A stretch of 64,000 nucleotides of DNA from Clostridium cellulovorans 743B (lineage in GTDB: Bacteria > Bacillota > Clostridia > Clostridiales > Clostridiaceae): contig NC_014393.1 in assembly GCF_000145275.1 (NCBI RefSeq), positions 5,022,001 to 5,086,000 on the forward strand, written 5' to 3'. Below the pieces are notes generated by a model, which saw nothing but the letters and a program-made list of their open reading frames with translations, was not told the origin of the DNA and made no database searches. Each line of letters starts with the position of its first letter. Within the stretch, counting starts at the first letter, position 1. Shown one piece after another: positions 1-8,942 of this stretch. Made by a program: the position numbers and the translations under genes.

Positions 1-667
1 AATATATTTAAATATATTGTTGTTATTACAATTAAATTATTTATCGTTAAAAATTTATTTATTAACCACTAAATTCATGTTGAGTCTGTACATTCTCATT
101 ATAATTTTTTATTAACAACAATTTAACTTTTATACTGTGAATAACAATAAATAAAGGAGGATATTGGTTTATTGTAACGAATAATATATTATATAGACTT
201 ATTTTTAAGTAATGATAAATTAAGTAAGAAGCTAAAATATTATGACTTATAAAATTACATTGGATTTTAAGTAAAATGATAACTGTAATTTTTATATAAT
301 CATCTGACCTTTTCATTTAAAATCAGATTCATTTATCTATTAAGTAATTATATACAGATTAATGATAGCTTTTCACTTATGTTGCGTATCACTAAGTTTT
401 AGTTAAACTTACAAATTATCAACATATCAAGTAGTTGTAAATCTTAATTCTAAGGAGATGATCATAATTAACCATTTTGGGGATGTCCATAAATAAGTTA
501 CAAACTCAGAGCCAATCGTTATTCTCTTCATACTAAATATGTTGAATCGTTTGTTGCTTATTGAATTAACCTGTTAATTAATATATCTTAGCTTTGATAA
601 AGTTCATGATTTAACTGCTCTTATTTACTGAATTTTGATATTTTACAAAAATTTTAGGAGGATTTTT
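1..667. other. Intergenic region with no supported gene
   Basis: Very AT-rich, stop-rich DNA. A short open frame on the minus strand (62-316) has no ribosome binding site and a low-complexity, Ile/Tyr/Asn-rich translation, so I do not call it. No convincing promoter for the downstream chemoreceptor was found: a TTGATA near 595 has no properly spaced -10 box. Confidence 0.5.
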
Positions 668-2158
668 ATGGATTTAGAATTATTAAAAGATGAAGAAAAA
701 AGAATGAACACCGTAATGTTTTTGATAAATTTATTAATACCTTTTTTTGCTTTTGGATTTCTAAAATTATTCTTAGATGGAACTTCTATTGATGCTATTG
801 TCTTTATCTTTACACCTATGAGTCTATTGATTAAGTTATTTGAAAAGACACTTAAAGGACTTGCAAAGTACCTTTACATTTCAGCTATTCCAGTTCTTGG
901 AGCAGTCGTTATAGCCTTTTCTGCTGATGGAAAATTTGTTTGCATAACCCAAACTTATTTTTTCATTTTGATATTATCAATAGCTTACTATAATAGAAAG
1001 GTGGTAATTGCTGCTGCCTTATCAACAATAGTTGCAAATAGCTTAGGTCTTTTCTTCTATACAAAGGAATACTTGTTAATACTTAACTTACCAGCATGGA
1101 TATTTATTATGGGATTATTTGCACTAGCTTCTGTTGTAGCTACAATAATTACTGAAAGAACTTATAACTTATTTAAAACTTCTGAAATTAAAGAAAAAGA
1201 AACAGCAAATTTATTCTCATCTCAAGAAAAAATAATGATAAATGTAAAAGATATATTTAACAATCTAAAGAATGTATCTGACACAATTTATCACTCAATA
1301 GATCAATCTAAAGAAACTACTCAACAAATAGCTGTATCTTCTCAAGAAATTGCTGAAGGTTCTATGGAACAGTTAAGAGAAGTGGATGGAAGTATCGACG
1401 TCTTTAATACACTTGCAAATAAAATTTCGAGTGCAGAAGATAAAGTTAATGAAGCTGTTAGGAGCATGAATACTTTAAAACAAAATAACAATACTGGAAT
1501 ATCATCTATTGAAGAACTTTCAAGCAAGTTTGAGGAAAATACCAAATCTACAAATGATGTATATCAGGAAATACATAACTTATCTGAAAAGTCTAAGTCA
1601 ATTGGAAGTATCATAGATACAATAAACGGTATTGCAGAACAAACTAACCTACTTGCATTAAATGCTGCTATCGAAGCAGCAAGAGCTGGCGAGTCTGGTC
1701 GTGGTTTTGCTGTTGTAGCCGATGAAATAAGAAAACTAGCTGAACAATCTTCAACTTCTACCCAAAAGGTTGATAATATATTAGTTGATATTATTAATAT
1801 AATAGAAAAAACACAAAGCACTATGAAATATAATAGAGGAATAGTAAGTGAATCAAATGAAAAATTGAATACCACAGTAAATTCTTTCAAAAATATAGTA
1901 GTATCCTCAGAAGATATTATTAATATAATACATATATTAAGTGATCAACTTGAAGATATTAAAAATTTAAAAGATACTTTACTTAAATCTATGGAAACTT
2001 TATCAACATTCTCAAAAGAATCAGCAAGGTCAACAGAAGAAGTAAGTGCTTCTACGGAAGAACAAGCAGCTTCAGTTGAGACTATTGTTGCATCAATGAG
2101 TGAAATCCAAGGTATCATTGATAATCTATCTGATATCTTAAATAGCAACAAAATTTAG
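668..2158 (+). CDS. Methyl-accepting chemotaxis protein, multi-TM N-terminus without periplasmic sensor
   Basis: Chemoreceptor that would signal to CheA/CheW. About six hydrophobic segments occupy roughly residues 15-175 with only short loops between them, so there is no Cache or four-helix-bundle sensor. A cytoplasmic signalling domain follows, with the conserved hairpin tip EQTNLLALNAAIEAARAG and the following GFAVVADEIRKLAEQS. I start it at the internal ATG 668 because AGGAGG lies at 656-661 with six-base spacing; an upstream ATG at 635 has no such site. The gene is monocistronic and ends at a shared bidirectional terminator. The ligand is unknown; a receptor of this form may sense membrane state or take input from a partner. 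Family assignment is secure, stimulus is not. Confidence 0.93.
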   Translation: MDLELLKDEEKRMNTVMFLINLLIPFFAFGFLKLFLDGTSIDAIVFIFTPMSLLIKLFEKTLKGLAKYLYISAIPVLGAVVIAFSADGKFVCITQTYFFILILSIAYYNRKVVIAAALSTIVANSLGLFFYTKEYLLILNLPAWIFIMGLFALASVVATIITERTYNLFKTSEIKEKETANLFSSQEKIMINVKDIFNNLKNVSDTIYHSIDQSKETTQQIAVSSQEIAEGSMEQLREVDGSIDVFNTLANKISSAEDKVNEAVRSMNTLKQNNNTGISSIEELSSKFEENTKSTNDVYQEIHNLSEKSKSIGSIIDTINGIAEQTNLLALNAAIEAARAGESGRGFAVVADEIRKLAEQSSTSTQKVDNILVDIINIIEKTQSTMKYNRGIVSESNEKLNTTVNSFKNIVVSSEDIINIIHILSDQLEDIKNLKDTLLKSMETLSTFSKESARSTEEVSASTEEQAASVETIVASMSEIQGIIDNLSDILNSNKI

Positions 2159-2235
2159 AAATCTGATATCGATAGACAAAATAATTTTTTATTAAATAAG
2201 ATTATGTAAAACAATAACAATTTTTAGATTAATAA

Positions 2236-2275
2236 AATAGTAGCTTTGTGGATATTCCTCAAAGCTACTATTTTT
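2236..2275. terminator. Bidirectional intrinsic terminator
   Basis: A 13-bp perfect stem (2236-2248 with 2260-2272) is followed by T on the plus strand. It sits between the convergent chemoreceptor and BceB-like genes and can serve both. Confidence 0.75.
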
Positions 2276-2324
2276 CATTATCCTATCTTTAGAATATGCA
2301 TCATATCTATTACTATATTTTATG

Positions 2325-4226
2325 TTACCCCTCAATCTCCCTCATATAAGAACCTAATGTTACAAAATAATAAACACAATAAACTAACACATATACAACT
2401 AGAATAGCTACATAACTGCCCATCAACTTTAAAGCTAACATTTTACTAAGTGCTACTGTCGCTGGATAAGTATTGATTGCTGCAATTAATAGTGGAGTGC
2501 CAAAGAAAATCAACAATTCCTTGGCTACAGACATTTTTATTTCTTTTTTACTTACTCCTATTTTTCTTAGAGTGATAAACTTACTCTTATCTTCTCTTGC
2601 TTCCATATTCATCTTAAAATATATAATTCCTCCAGTGGCCATTATAAAAAGCATACCTATAAATAACCCTATAAATGCCATCATTCCTAATAACTTAAGC
2701 CCATCAGCATAATGGTCATAAAAAGTCTTAACGCTGCTTTCGTCAGGTACAGTTTTCAGAAGTTCTGTAGTAAAATCATCAGCTTTAAAATCATTCTGTA
2801 ACATATAACCTGTCACATGTGCTATGGTCCCTTTATCCGCTATACTCTTCATATTTTCAAATACAGAATCCTTTACAACGACAGTTTCCTTAAAATGATC
2901 TAAAGCGATAAACGGTTTTGTATCTGTTAAAGTAACCTTAAAGTTATAGTTCTGACTGCCTATATTTATTGGGATATTTTTATTTTCTATAGGATCACCT
3001 ATAGTATAATTCTGAATCTTCACAAAATAACAATCATCATTTTCCTTTAACTGAATTTTTCTATCTTGCCCTTGGTGATCATTTATGTTATTAAAATCTT
3101 TTTCACTAATTATATAGATTTCTTCATTCCCATCATAGGAGGGATTCCTTATGATTGTTTTTAATAATTGAAAATCATCCTTGTACTTAACTGTTACTTG
3201 TTTATAGTTACTTAAGATATCTTGAAAAATCTTATCTTCTCCGCCATTATTAAAATACTCTACAGAAAATGGCCTCATATATCTAGAATTCTCCTCTGTT
3301 TTGCCATATGATCCTATGCAAGTCACAAGGGCACAAAGTGCTACAGTAGTAGTTATCGCTATTACACTTAAAGTTCCAACATTACCTTTATATCTATAAA
3401 AAAGTTGAGCTGTTGATATAAGTTTTGTACCTTTAAAAAGTCTTTTTTCATTTTTCTTGCTCAAGTATATAAGTAAAGATGTTGTAGATGTAAAGAAAAA
3501 TATTGTTCCAACTACAACTAATAAAACAACAATTGGAGCTTCCACAAAGTTATAAGCTAACTTTTTAATTGCGATATTATATCCTATAGCTAGAAAAACT
3601 ACTGCTAACATGCCTAATACTACTGTTAAAAATGATACTCTTAATCCTCTTTCAACCTTTTTTGATGCATTAAATAAATCTATAAGCTTGCTGGTTCTTA
3701 TAATAATAAATCCATGCACAGTTATTATTATAAAAATGCCTAAGAAAATTGTAAGACATAACCTTAAAGCTTTTATACTCCATTGAAATGGCACTGTAAC
3801 TGGAGTTTTAATCATAAAAAATAAAAGCATTATAAAAAACTTTGTAAAGATCAACCCCAAGATAATTCCAGTAAGCAATGATAAGAACATTATAATTATA
3901 TTTTCTAGAAAGTTAACCATTGCAACTTGCCTCTTTGACATTCCTAAAAGCATATATGTAGCAAATTCCTTTTTTCTTGACCTTACAAAAAAGGAATTGG
4001 AATACCATATAAAAAAAGCCGAGAATAATGTAATCATAACTGCTCCAACATAAAAAAGAGTTATAAATTTCTTCATAGAGCCTAGTTGATCTTGTATATT
4101 CTCACTATACAAAATAGACATAAACAGATAGATTGCAAAAACACTGAAAGAGGAGCTAAGAAAATATGCCACATAATTTCTAAAGTTCTTTCTAACATTT
4201 CTCAGTGTAATACTAAATAGCGTCAT
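2325..4226 (-). CDS. BceB-type ABC transporter permease (FtsX superfamily)
   Basis: Permease of a peptide-antibiotic detoxification transporter in the cytoplasmic membrane. It is about 633 residues with roughly ten TM segments. A large extracellular region at about residues 310-520, between TM7 and TM8, is the hallmark of BceB/VraG-type permeases that take part in sensing bacitracin-like peptides or undecaprenyl-linked targets. I use the ATG at 4226 (GGAGGGG six bases upstream) rather than a TTG one codon earlier. It overlaps the ATPase gene by 14 bases, so the two are co-translated. The adjacent kinase lacks a sensor domain, as expected if this permease is the actual sensor. The substrate cannot be read from sequence. 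Confidence 0.88.
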   Translation of the reverse strand: MTLFSITLRNVRKNFRNYVAYFLSSSFSVFAIYLFMSILYSENIQDQLGSMKKFITLFYVGAVMITLFSAFFIWYSNSFFVRSRKKEFATYMLLGMSKRQVAMVNFLENIIIMFLSLLTGIILGLIFTKFFIMLLFFMIKTPVTVPFQWSIKALRLCLTIFLGIFIIITVHGFIIIRTSKLIDLFNASKKVERGLRVSFLTVVLGMLAVVFLAIGYNIAIKKLAYNFVEAPIVVLLVVVGTIFFFTSTTSLLIYLSKKNEKRLFKGTKLISTAQLFYRYKGNVGTLSVIAITTTVALCALVTCIGSYGKTEENSRYMRPFSVEYFNNGGEDKIFQDILSNYKQVTVKYKDDFQLLKTIIRNPSYDGNEEIYIISEKDFNNINDHQGQDRKIQLKENDDCYFVKIQNYTIGDPIENKNIPINIGSQNYNFKVTLTDTKPFIALDHFKETVVVKDSVFENMKSIADKGTIAHVTGYMLQNDFKADDFTTELLKTVPDESSVKTFYDHYADGLKLLGMMAFIGLFIGMLFIMATGGIIYFKMNMEAREDKSKFITLRKIGVSKKEIKMSVAKELLIFFGTPLLIAAINTYPATVALSKMLALKLMGSYVAILVVYVLVYCVYYFVTLGSYMREIEG

Positions 4227-4983
4227 CAATATCCCCTCCGATTACAGATAATATTTTTAGAAGCTTACTATAGAATTCTTTCCTCGTCATATCTCCTTTA
4301 TATATGTCATTAAATAGCTTACCATCCTTAATAAAAACAACTCTTTTACAATATGACGCTGCAAAAGCATCATGAGTTACCATAAGTATAGTCGCATTAT
4401 CATTTTCATTTATACCTTGAAGAGCACTTAAAAGTTCCTTTGATGCTTTAGAATCTAAGGCTCCTGTAGGCTCATCTCCAAGGATTAAGGAAGGCTTTGA
4501 TATTATCGCTCTAGCTGCAGCTCCTCTTTGCTTTTGTCCTCCTGATACCTCATAAGGATACTTATTTAATATATCCTGTATTCCAAGCTTTACAGTTATA
4601 TCTTTTAATCTTTGTTCAATTACCATATAAGGCACCTTTGCTAATGCTAAAGGTAAAACTATATTCTCTTTTAAGGTCATATTGTCTAAAAGATTAAAAT
4701 CTTGAAAAATAAATCCGAGCTTTTCTCTCCTAAAAGCTGATAGTTGAGGCTCTCTTAAGGATGTTATATCCTTACCTTCTAATAAAATGCTACCTGAGGT
4801 AGGCTTATCAATAGTAGCTATCAAGTTTAACAAAGTGGTTTTTCCAGAACCTGATGGCCCCATTATTCCAATGAATTCACCAGTTTCTACTTCTAAATTT
4901 ATATCTTCCAAGGCAGTATATTTAAGTCCACCAAATTTTGAACCATAAACTTTCTTAAGATTTTTTATTTTTAACACTTCCAT
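4213..4983 (-). CDS. BceA-type ABC transporter ATP-binding protein
   Basis: ATPase partner of the FtsX-type permease that follows. Walker A is GPSGSGKT (about residues 42-49), the signature VSGGQKQRGAAARAI is at about 146-160, and Walker B LILGDEPTGALD at about 166-177. Its 256 residues match MacB/LolD/BceA-type ATPases, and the LDSKASKELL stretch after Walker B is typical. TTTAGGAGG precedes the ATG. A sigma-A-like promoter lies upstream (5145-5173), separate from the kinase/regulator genes, as in characterised Bce modules where the regulator activates the transporter promoter. Confidence 0.92.
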   Translation of the reverse strand: MEVLKIKNLKKVYGSKFGGLKYTALEDINLEVETGEFIGIMGPSGSGKTTLLNLIATIDKPTSGSILLEGKDITSLREPQLSAFRREKLGFIFQDFNLLDNMTLKENIVLPLALAKVPYMVIEQRLKDITVKLGIQDILNKYPYEVSGGQKQRGAAARAIISKPSLILGDEPTGALDSKASKELLSALQGINENDNATILMVTHDAFAASYCKRVVFIKDGKLFNDIYKGDMTRKEFYSKLLKILSVIGGDIDDAI

Positions 4984-5144
4984 GGCTTATATCCTCCTAA
5001 ATTATGATAAATATATCCTTATTAATAATTCATTTCTCATATTTCATTTACACCACGCCACCATTAATTTGATGTGCTTGTTCTTATTTAGCCTAATTTG
5101 CTTACTTAATCCAACATTTTCATAACAATTAGCACTATCCTGAT

Positions 5145-5173
5145 TGTATAACTATTCATCTGTATAAACTCAA
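5145..5173 (-). promoter_or_regulatory. Candidate sigma-A promoter of the bceAB-like operon
   Basis: On the minus strand: TTGAGT (5168-5173), 17-base spacer, TATACA (5145-5150). I looked for a BceR-type inverted repeat (TNACA-N4-TGTAA) around it and did not find a clear one. Confidence 0.45.
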
Positions 5174-5218
5174 TTAAATCTTTCATATGAATGCATTCTC
5201 TATATCTTAAGTATATAA

Positions 5219-5262
5219 AAAAACAAAATGTAGAGCCATTTTTCTGGCTTACATTTTGTTTT
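5219..5262 (-). terminator. Intrinsic terminator after the BceRS-like operon
   Basis: A 17-bp stem with one mismatch (5221-5237 with 5246-5262) is followed on the minus strand by a run of T. It lies just past the kinase stop codon and separates bceRS-like from bceAB-like transcription. Confidence 0.8.
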
Positions 5263-5268
5263 CATAAC

Positions 5269-6300
5269 TTACATTTTTGTAACATAATAATCGTTCCATT
5301 TAGGAAAATGAATTGAGACCGTTGTGCCTTTTTCATATTCTGATTCCACAGTAATATAGTGTCCTAATTTTTTTGCTAACTTTTGTGAAAGATACAATCC
5401 AAATCCCGTAGCCTTAGTATCTATATTTCGTCCATTGTCTCCAGTAAAAGCTTTAGTGAAGATTCTTTTAATATCTTCCTGCTTTATTCCAATGCCACTG
5501 TCTACTATACTTAGCACCTTTTCATTATCATATTCATATGCTATTGCCTTTATACAGCCCTTATTCTCTGTATACTTCAAAGAATTAGATATCAGTTGAT
5601 TTATTATAAATATCAACCACTTTTTGTCAGTATCTATATAAAAACTACTATCAATATCGTTAATAAAACTTATCTGCTTTCTTATAAAAATTAATGAATG
5701 TTTTTTAATACTTTCATTTACTAACTTTTTAATTGATTCTTCTGAGATAATATAATCTTTAGAAAACCCATCACTTCTGCTATAGTATAGAACCTTCTCT
5801 ACATATTCATCAATTTTATCAATCTCTTCCTTCATAGATGAAAGCAGTGAAGCATCAACTTCAATATCACAACTCTCAATTATCAACTTTGAAGTAGTTA
5901 TCGGCGTTTTAATTTCATGAACCCATGAGGTTATAAATTCATTATTTTCCTTATTTCCTTCCTGAATTTGACTTAGAGAATTGATATATTGCTTATATAA
6001 ATCATTTATAATAACAGAGTAAAGTTTGTCTTTATAATCCTCAGCCGCAGGAAGTATAGGAGTTTTATCCTTTGCTTTAATAATATCCTTAAGCCTTTTT
6101 ATTTGCTTATTCTTTAAACTATAATCAATAATTAGAAAAACTAAAAACATGAAAAAAGATACACTTATCACATACAATAAATTCGCCTTAAGCATTCGGT
6201 TTTCTCGATCAAGATATATGACCATTGTTATAAAACCCATAAGTAAAAAATAAAAAACCATGAGCCTAAGATTTTCTTTTAAATACCTATAAAAATTCAT
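5269..6300 (-). CDS. BceS-type intramembrane-sensing histidine kinase
   Basis: Two-component kinase of 343 residues. Two TM helices in the first 60 residues (around YFLLMGFITMVIYL and VISVSFFMFLVFLII) have almost no extracellular loop. The phosphoacceptor motif SWVHEIKTPIT lies at about 125-135, and the HATPase domain has N box NQLISNSLKYT and G boxes DSGIGI and GFGLYL. Lack of a sensor domain defines intramembrane-sensing kinases, which read the flux of a BceAB transporter. The start overlaps the regulator stop by four bases (ATGA). The adjacent transporter is the expected sensor partner; which peptide it answers to is unknown. Confidence 0.9.
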   Translation of the reverse strand: MNFYRYLKENLRLMVFYFLLMGFITMVIYLDRENRMLKANLLYVISVSFFMFLVFLIIDYSLKNKQIKRLKDIIKAKDKTPILPAAEDYKDKLYSVIINDLYKQYINSLSQIQEGNKENNEFITSWVHEIKTPITTSKLIIESCDIEVDASLLSSMKEEIDKIDEYVEKVLYYSRSDGFSKDYIISEESIKKLVNESIKKHSLIFIRKQISFINDIDSSFYIDTDKKWLIFIINQLISNSLKYTENKGCIKAIAYEYDNEKVLSIVDSGIGIKQEDIKRIFTKAFTGDNGRNIDTKATGFGLYLSQKLAKKLGHYITVESEYEKGTTVSIHFPKWNDYYVTKM

Positions 6301-6971
6301 TTCACTATATATCCTTGATTCTTTACAGTTTTTATGTATTCACAAAGTCCAAGTTCCTTAAGTTTTTTTCTTAGTCTATTTATATTTACTGTAAGTGTGT
6401 TATCATCAATAAAATTTTCATCTTCCCACAGTTCCTGCATAAGTTTCTCTCTTGTTATTATTGTTTCATGCTTTTTCATTAAAGTATATATTATCTTAAA
6501 CTCATTTTTCGTAAGCTCAAGGCTTTTATCTTCATAATATATTAAGTTATCTTTTAAAGAAAGAATAACACCTTTATATTCTAGAGTATCCATAGCTACT
6601 TCTCCATAAGAATAAGTTCTACGTAAAAGAGCGTTGATTTTAGCTATAAGTACCTCTATTGAAAATGGCTTTGTAAGATAGTCATCTCCACCCATATTAA
6701 TTGCCATTACTACGTCCATATTTGTGGTTCTTGATGATAAAAAAATTACTGGAACCTTTGATATTTCTCTTATTTTATTACACCAGTAAAAACCATCACA
6801 AACAGGAAGATTTATATCTATTACTATAATAGAAGGCTTCTCTCTTATAAAATCTTCAAGGGTGCTATTAAAATTCTCTACGCTATATACTTCAAATCCC
6901 CATTTTCCAAGTGAACTTCTAAGGATATTTCTTATTTTTTCTTCATCCTCTACAATCATTACTTTGTACAT
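6297..6971 (-). CDS. BceR-type OmpR-family response regulator
   Basis: Response regulator of 224 residues. The receiver domain has acidic pocket VEDEEK, phosphoacceptor Asp in VIDINLPVCDG (about residue 52), and the conserved Lys in YLTKPF (about 101). A winged-helix DNA-binding domain follows with the typical end TVKNQGYIVK. A clear GGAGGC site precedes the ATG. It is first in a two-gene operon with the kinase and should activate the neighbouring transporter promoter. The nitroreductase gene ends only 95 bases upstream with no obvious terminator, so read-through is possible. Confidence 0.92.
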   Translation of the reverse strand: MYKVMIVEDEEKIRNILRSSLGKWGFEVYSVENFNSTLEDFIREKPSIIVIDINLPVCDGFYWCNKIREISKVPVIFLSSRTTNMDVVMAINMGGDDYLTKPFSIEVLIAKINALLRRTYSYGEVAMDTLEYKGVILSLKDNLIYYEDKSLELTKNEFKIIYTLMKKHETIITREKLMQELWEDENFIDDNTLTVNINRLRKKLKELGLCEYIKTVKNQGYIVK

Positions 6972-7066
6972 AAAGCCTCCAGGCAGTTATCTAATATATT
7001 TCTTGTGTCCTTACACAAAGCATTACTGCAACTTATCTTTAAGTATATCACTAGTAAAATTAAATT

Positions 7067-7828
7067 TCATTCATCTATTCTACCAACAGATGCTAAATAA
7101 ATCACAAAGTTTTCATCACCGTCAAGATTTAGAAACTCATCTACCATATATTGATCATAAGCTGCAACTGCACAAGTTCCGCATCCAATTGCTTCACAAG
7201 CAAGATATAGATTTTGACAAAGATGTCCTACATCAATTAGCATTGACTTATGCGCTGAGATATAGTATTTCCATTCTCCTCTATAAGGTACACAACTCCA
7301 TATAAACGTCACAGCACTATCCCCTACAAACTCTTGGTCTAAAGCTATCTTTGTCATTTCTAATTCTAAATTTTCATGGTCAAATAGAAAAATAAGCTGG
7401 TGACTTAAGGCCAAATACCTATAGACTCCTCTTTTCAACCCATGGACTCTATGTATAGCCAGATAGGTTTCAAAAGGATGCCTCGCTCCTGCTGATGGTA
7501 CATTTCTTACAGTAGACGCATATTTTCCACGAATTCTCTTCACAGCTTGAGTCGCCCAAAGAAGAAAAGATAATTCTTCTAAAGTTAAAGCTTGCTTATT
7601 ATATTTCCTTCGACTCATTCTATCATTAAGCACTAAAAATATATTCTTCTTTACGATTATTTCATTGGTTATTCCCGGTAACTCAATTATTTCTCCTTCT
7701 TGATAATACTTGGGCAGATCACTCTCTATAGGAGGTTGAGGTATCTTCCTATCTTGATCTGATGCTAAATGGTCCCACTTTAAGAAATTGGCCTTCATAA
7801 GTTCACGAAATAGTTGTAGCTTATCCAT
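7067..7828 (-). CDS. SagB-type nitroreductase-family (FMN) dehydrogenase
   Basis: Flavin dehydrogenase-like protein of 253 residues in the nitroreductase superfamily. The N-terminal RxSRRxY element appears as DRMSRRKYNKQAL (about residues 69-81), and RNVPSAGARHPFETYLA (about 105-121) is the conserved FMN-binding stretch of SagB/ThcOx-type proteins. The C-terminal AIGCGTCAVAAYDQ is also typical. Standalone SagB-like proteins of this sort are common outside azole-peptide clusters. No cyclodehydratase (YcaO), precursor peptide or docking protein lies nearby, so peptide modification is not supported here. The RBS GAAGGGGTG precedes the ATG. The substrate is unknown. Confidence 0.75.
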   Translation of the reverse strand: MDKLQLFRELMKANFLKWDHLASDQDRKIPQPPIESDLPKYYQEGEIIELPGITNEIIVKKNIFLVLNDRMSRRKYNKQALTLEELSFLLWATQAVKRIRGKYASTVRNVPSAGARHPFETYLAIHRVHGLKRGVYRYLALSHQLIFLFDHENLELEMTKIALDQEFVGDSAVTFIWSCVPYRGEWKYYISAHKSMLIDVGHLCQNLYLACEAIGCGTCAVAAYDQYMVDEFLNLDGDENFVIYLASVGRIDE

Positions 7829-8019
7829 AATTCACCCCTTCCATTTAATTAATAATTAAGTCTTTCCATTAAATATAAATAACAATAATATATATGATTA
7901 ATCTCTCTCGTTAATTAACTTCAAATTCTTCTATATATTTCAATTTCATCAATTATGAACAGCCGTAATTCTATTTTGAAGGATTCCACTCTGAACTCCA
8001 TATGAAAATTGAAAATTTA

Positions 8020-8062
8020 TTGCACCTTTTATTATGGAAGTGTATAATATGAACAAGGTTCA
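8020..8062 (+). promoter_or_regulatory. Promoter of the TetR gene with overlapping operator
   Basis: TTGCAC (8020-8025), 17-base spacer, TATAAT (8043-8048). Immediately downstream, over the expected transcription start, is the perfect inverted repeat TGAACAAGGTTCA (8050-8062). The same GAAC-N3-GTTC element precedes the exporter gene at 8915-8927, which points to autoregulation and control of the exporter by this TetR protein. Confidence 0.7.
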
Positions 8063-8082
8063 TTAAAAAGTGAGGAATGAAT

Positions 8083-8610
8083 ATGCCAAAAATTCTAGAG
8101 AACGTAAAAGATTTATTATTGGATGAAGGTAAAAAGGTCTTTTCCACCCAAGGCTACAAAGCTGCTAATATAAGAGATATTACTAAGGCTTGTGGCATAG
8201 GAACTGGTACCTTTTATAACTACTTTCAAAATAAAGGAGAACTTGCTATAGAAATTTTTCAAAGGGACTGGTCTAAAATCATATCTTCAATAGAATCCCT
8301 TATTACAGAAGAAATCCCTTTAAAAAATAAGCTATATACGATCTTTAAGTACATTGACGGTTTTTTAAAAGATCATATTGCAGTTTTTATTGAAATGGCG
8401 TCTGAAAACTATTCTTATAAAGAAACAGAAGTAATGACACCTCTTCACGAGGCTATTAATAAAGTTCTAACTTTTCATAAGGAAAAAGGTGAAATCAATT
8501 CTGAGCTTCCTTTAGAAAAATTAACCTCTTTCATTGTATTTAATCTTATTAATATATCTAAAAACAAAACTATTAACTTTAACGAGTTCTATGACTTAAT
8601 AAAAATTTAA
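8083..8610 (+). CDS. TetR-family transcriptional regulator
   Basis: Regulator of about 175 residues. The N-terminal helix-turn-helix contains the TetR signature (FSTQGYKAANIRDITKACGI, then GTFYNYFQNKGELA at about residues 45-58). The C-terminal ligand-binding part is divergent, as usual. I prefer the second ATG (8083), seven bases after GTGAGG; the ATG at 8077 would abut the site. It precedes a DHA2-type drug exporter in the same direction, and matching operators stand before both genes, so it most likely represses itself and the exporter and is released by a drug or fatty-acid-like ligand. Confidence 0.88.
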   Translation: MPKILENVKDLLLDEGKKVFSTQGYKAANIRDITKACGIGTGTFYNYFQNKGELAIEIFQRDWSKIISSIESLITEEIPLKNKLYTIFKYIDGFLKDHIAVFIEMASENYSYKETEVMTPLHEAINKVLTFHKEKGEINSELPLEKLTSFIVFNLINISKNKTINFNEFYDLIKI

Positions 8611-8629
8611 TATATAGGGTTCATTATTA

Positions 8630-8690
8630 AAAGTGCATAAAGAGCCTATAGGTATATTGAAAAATCAATGCACTTTATCAAGATTTTTTA
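8630..8690 (+). terminator. Possible terminator after tetR; rest of the gap without a gene
   Basis: AAAGTGCAT (8630-8638) pairs with ATGCACTTT (8668-8676) around a long loop and is followed by ATTTTTTATT. The long loop makes it only a fair candidate. The remaining DNA to 8942 has no supported open frame. Confidence 0.4.
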
Positions 8691-8902
8691 TTAAAACGTA
8701 TAAATAAGCTTCGTCAATAAAAAACTTTTAAGATGAAACTGTTTAAATAGGTTAATTGAAAATATACTCTGAATTAATTCTTTATTTGACTTATAAACTC
8801 TCTAACAATTTACCCTATTAAAAATTTGGTGAATAAAATTATTAGAAGTTATATATTCTATAATCATATGTCAAATTTAGTTTTTAATGATGAGTATTAG
8901 TT

Positions 8903-8927
8903 TATATTTTTAAATGAACATCGTTCA
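8903..8927 (+). promoter_or_regulatory. Operator and -10 region of the drug exporter gene
   Basis: TGAACATCGTTCA (8915-8927) matches the inverted repeat before tetR (TGAAC-N3-GTTCA, different centre). A TATATT at 8903-8908 could be the -10 box; no good -35 is visible. The operator ends 15 bases before the exporter start and would block transcription or translation initiation when bound. Confidence 0.6.
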
Positions 8928-8942
8928 GAAAGGAGTCATATT

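Noticed and set aside
62..316. 84-codon open frame on the minus strand
   Set aside because: No ribosome binding site, low-complexity Ile/Tyr/Asn translation, no family resemblance.
7067..7828. SagB-type protein as part of an azole-peptide (TOMM) cluster
   Set aside because: No YcaO cyclodehydratase, precursor peptide or docking gene in the neighbourhood.
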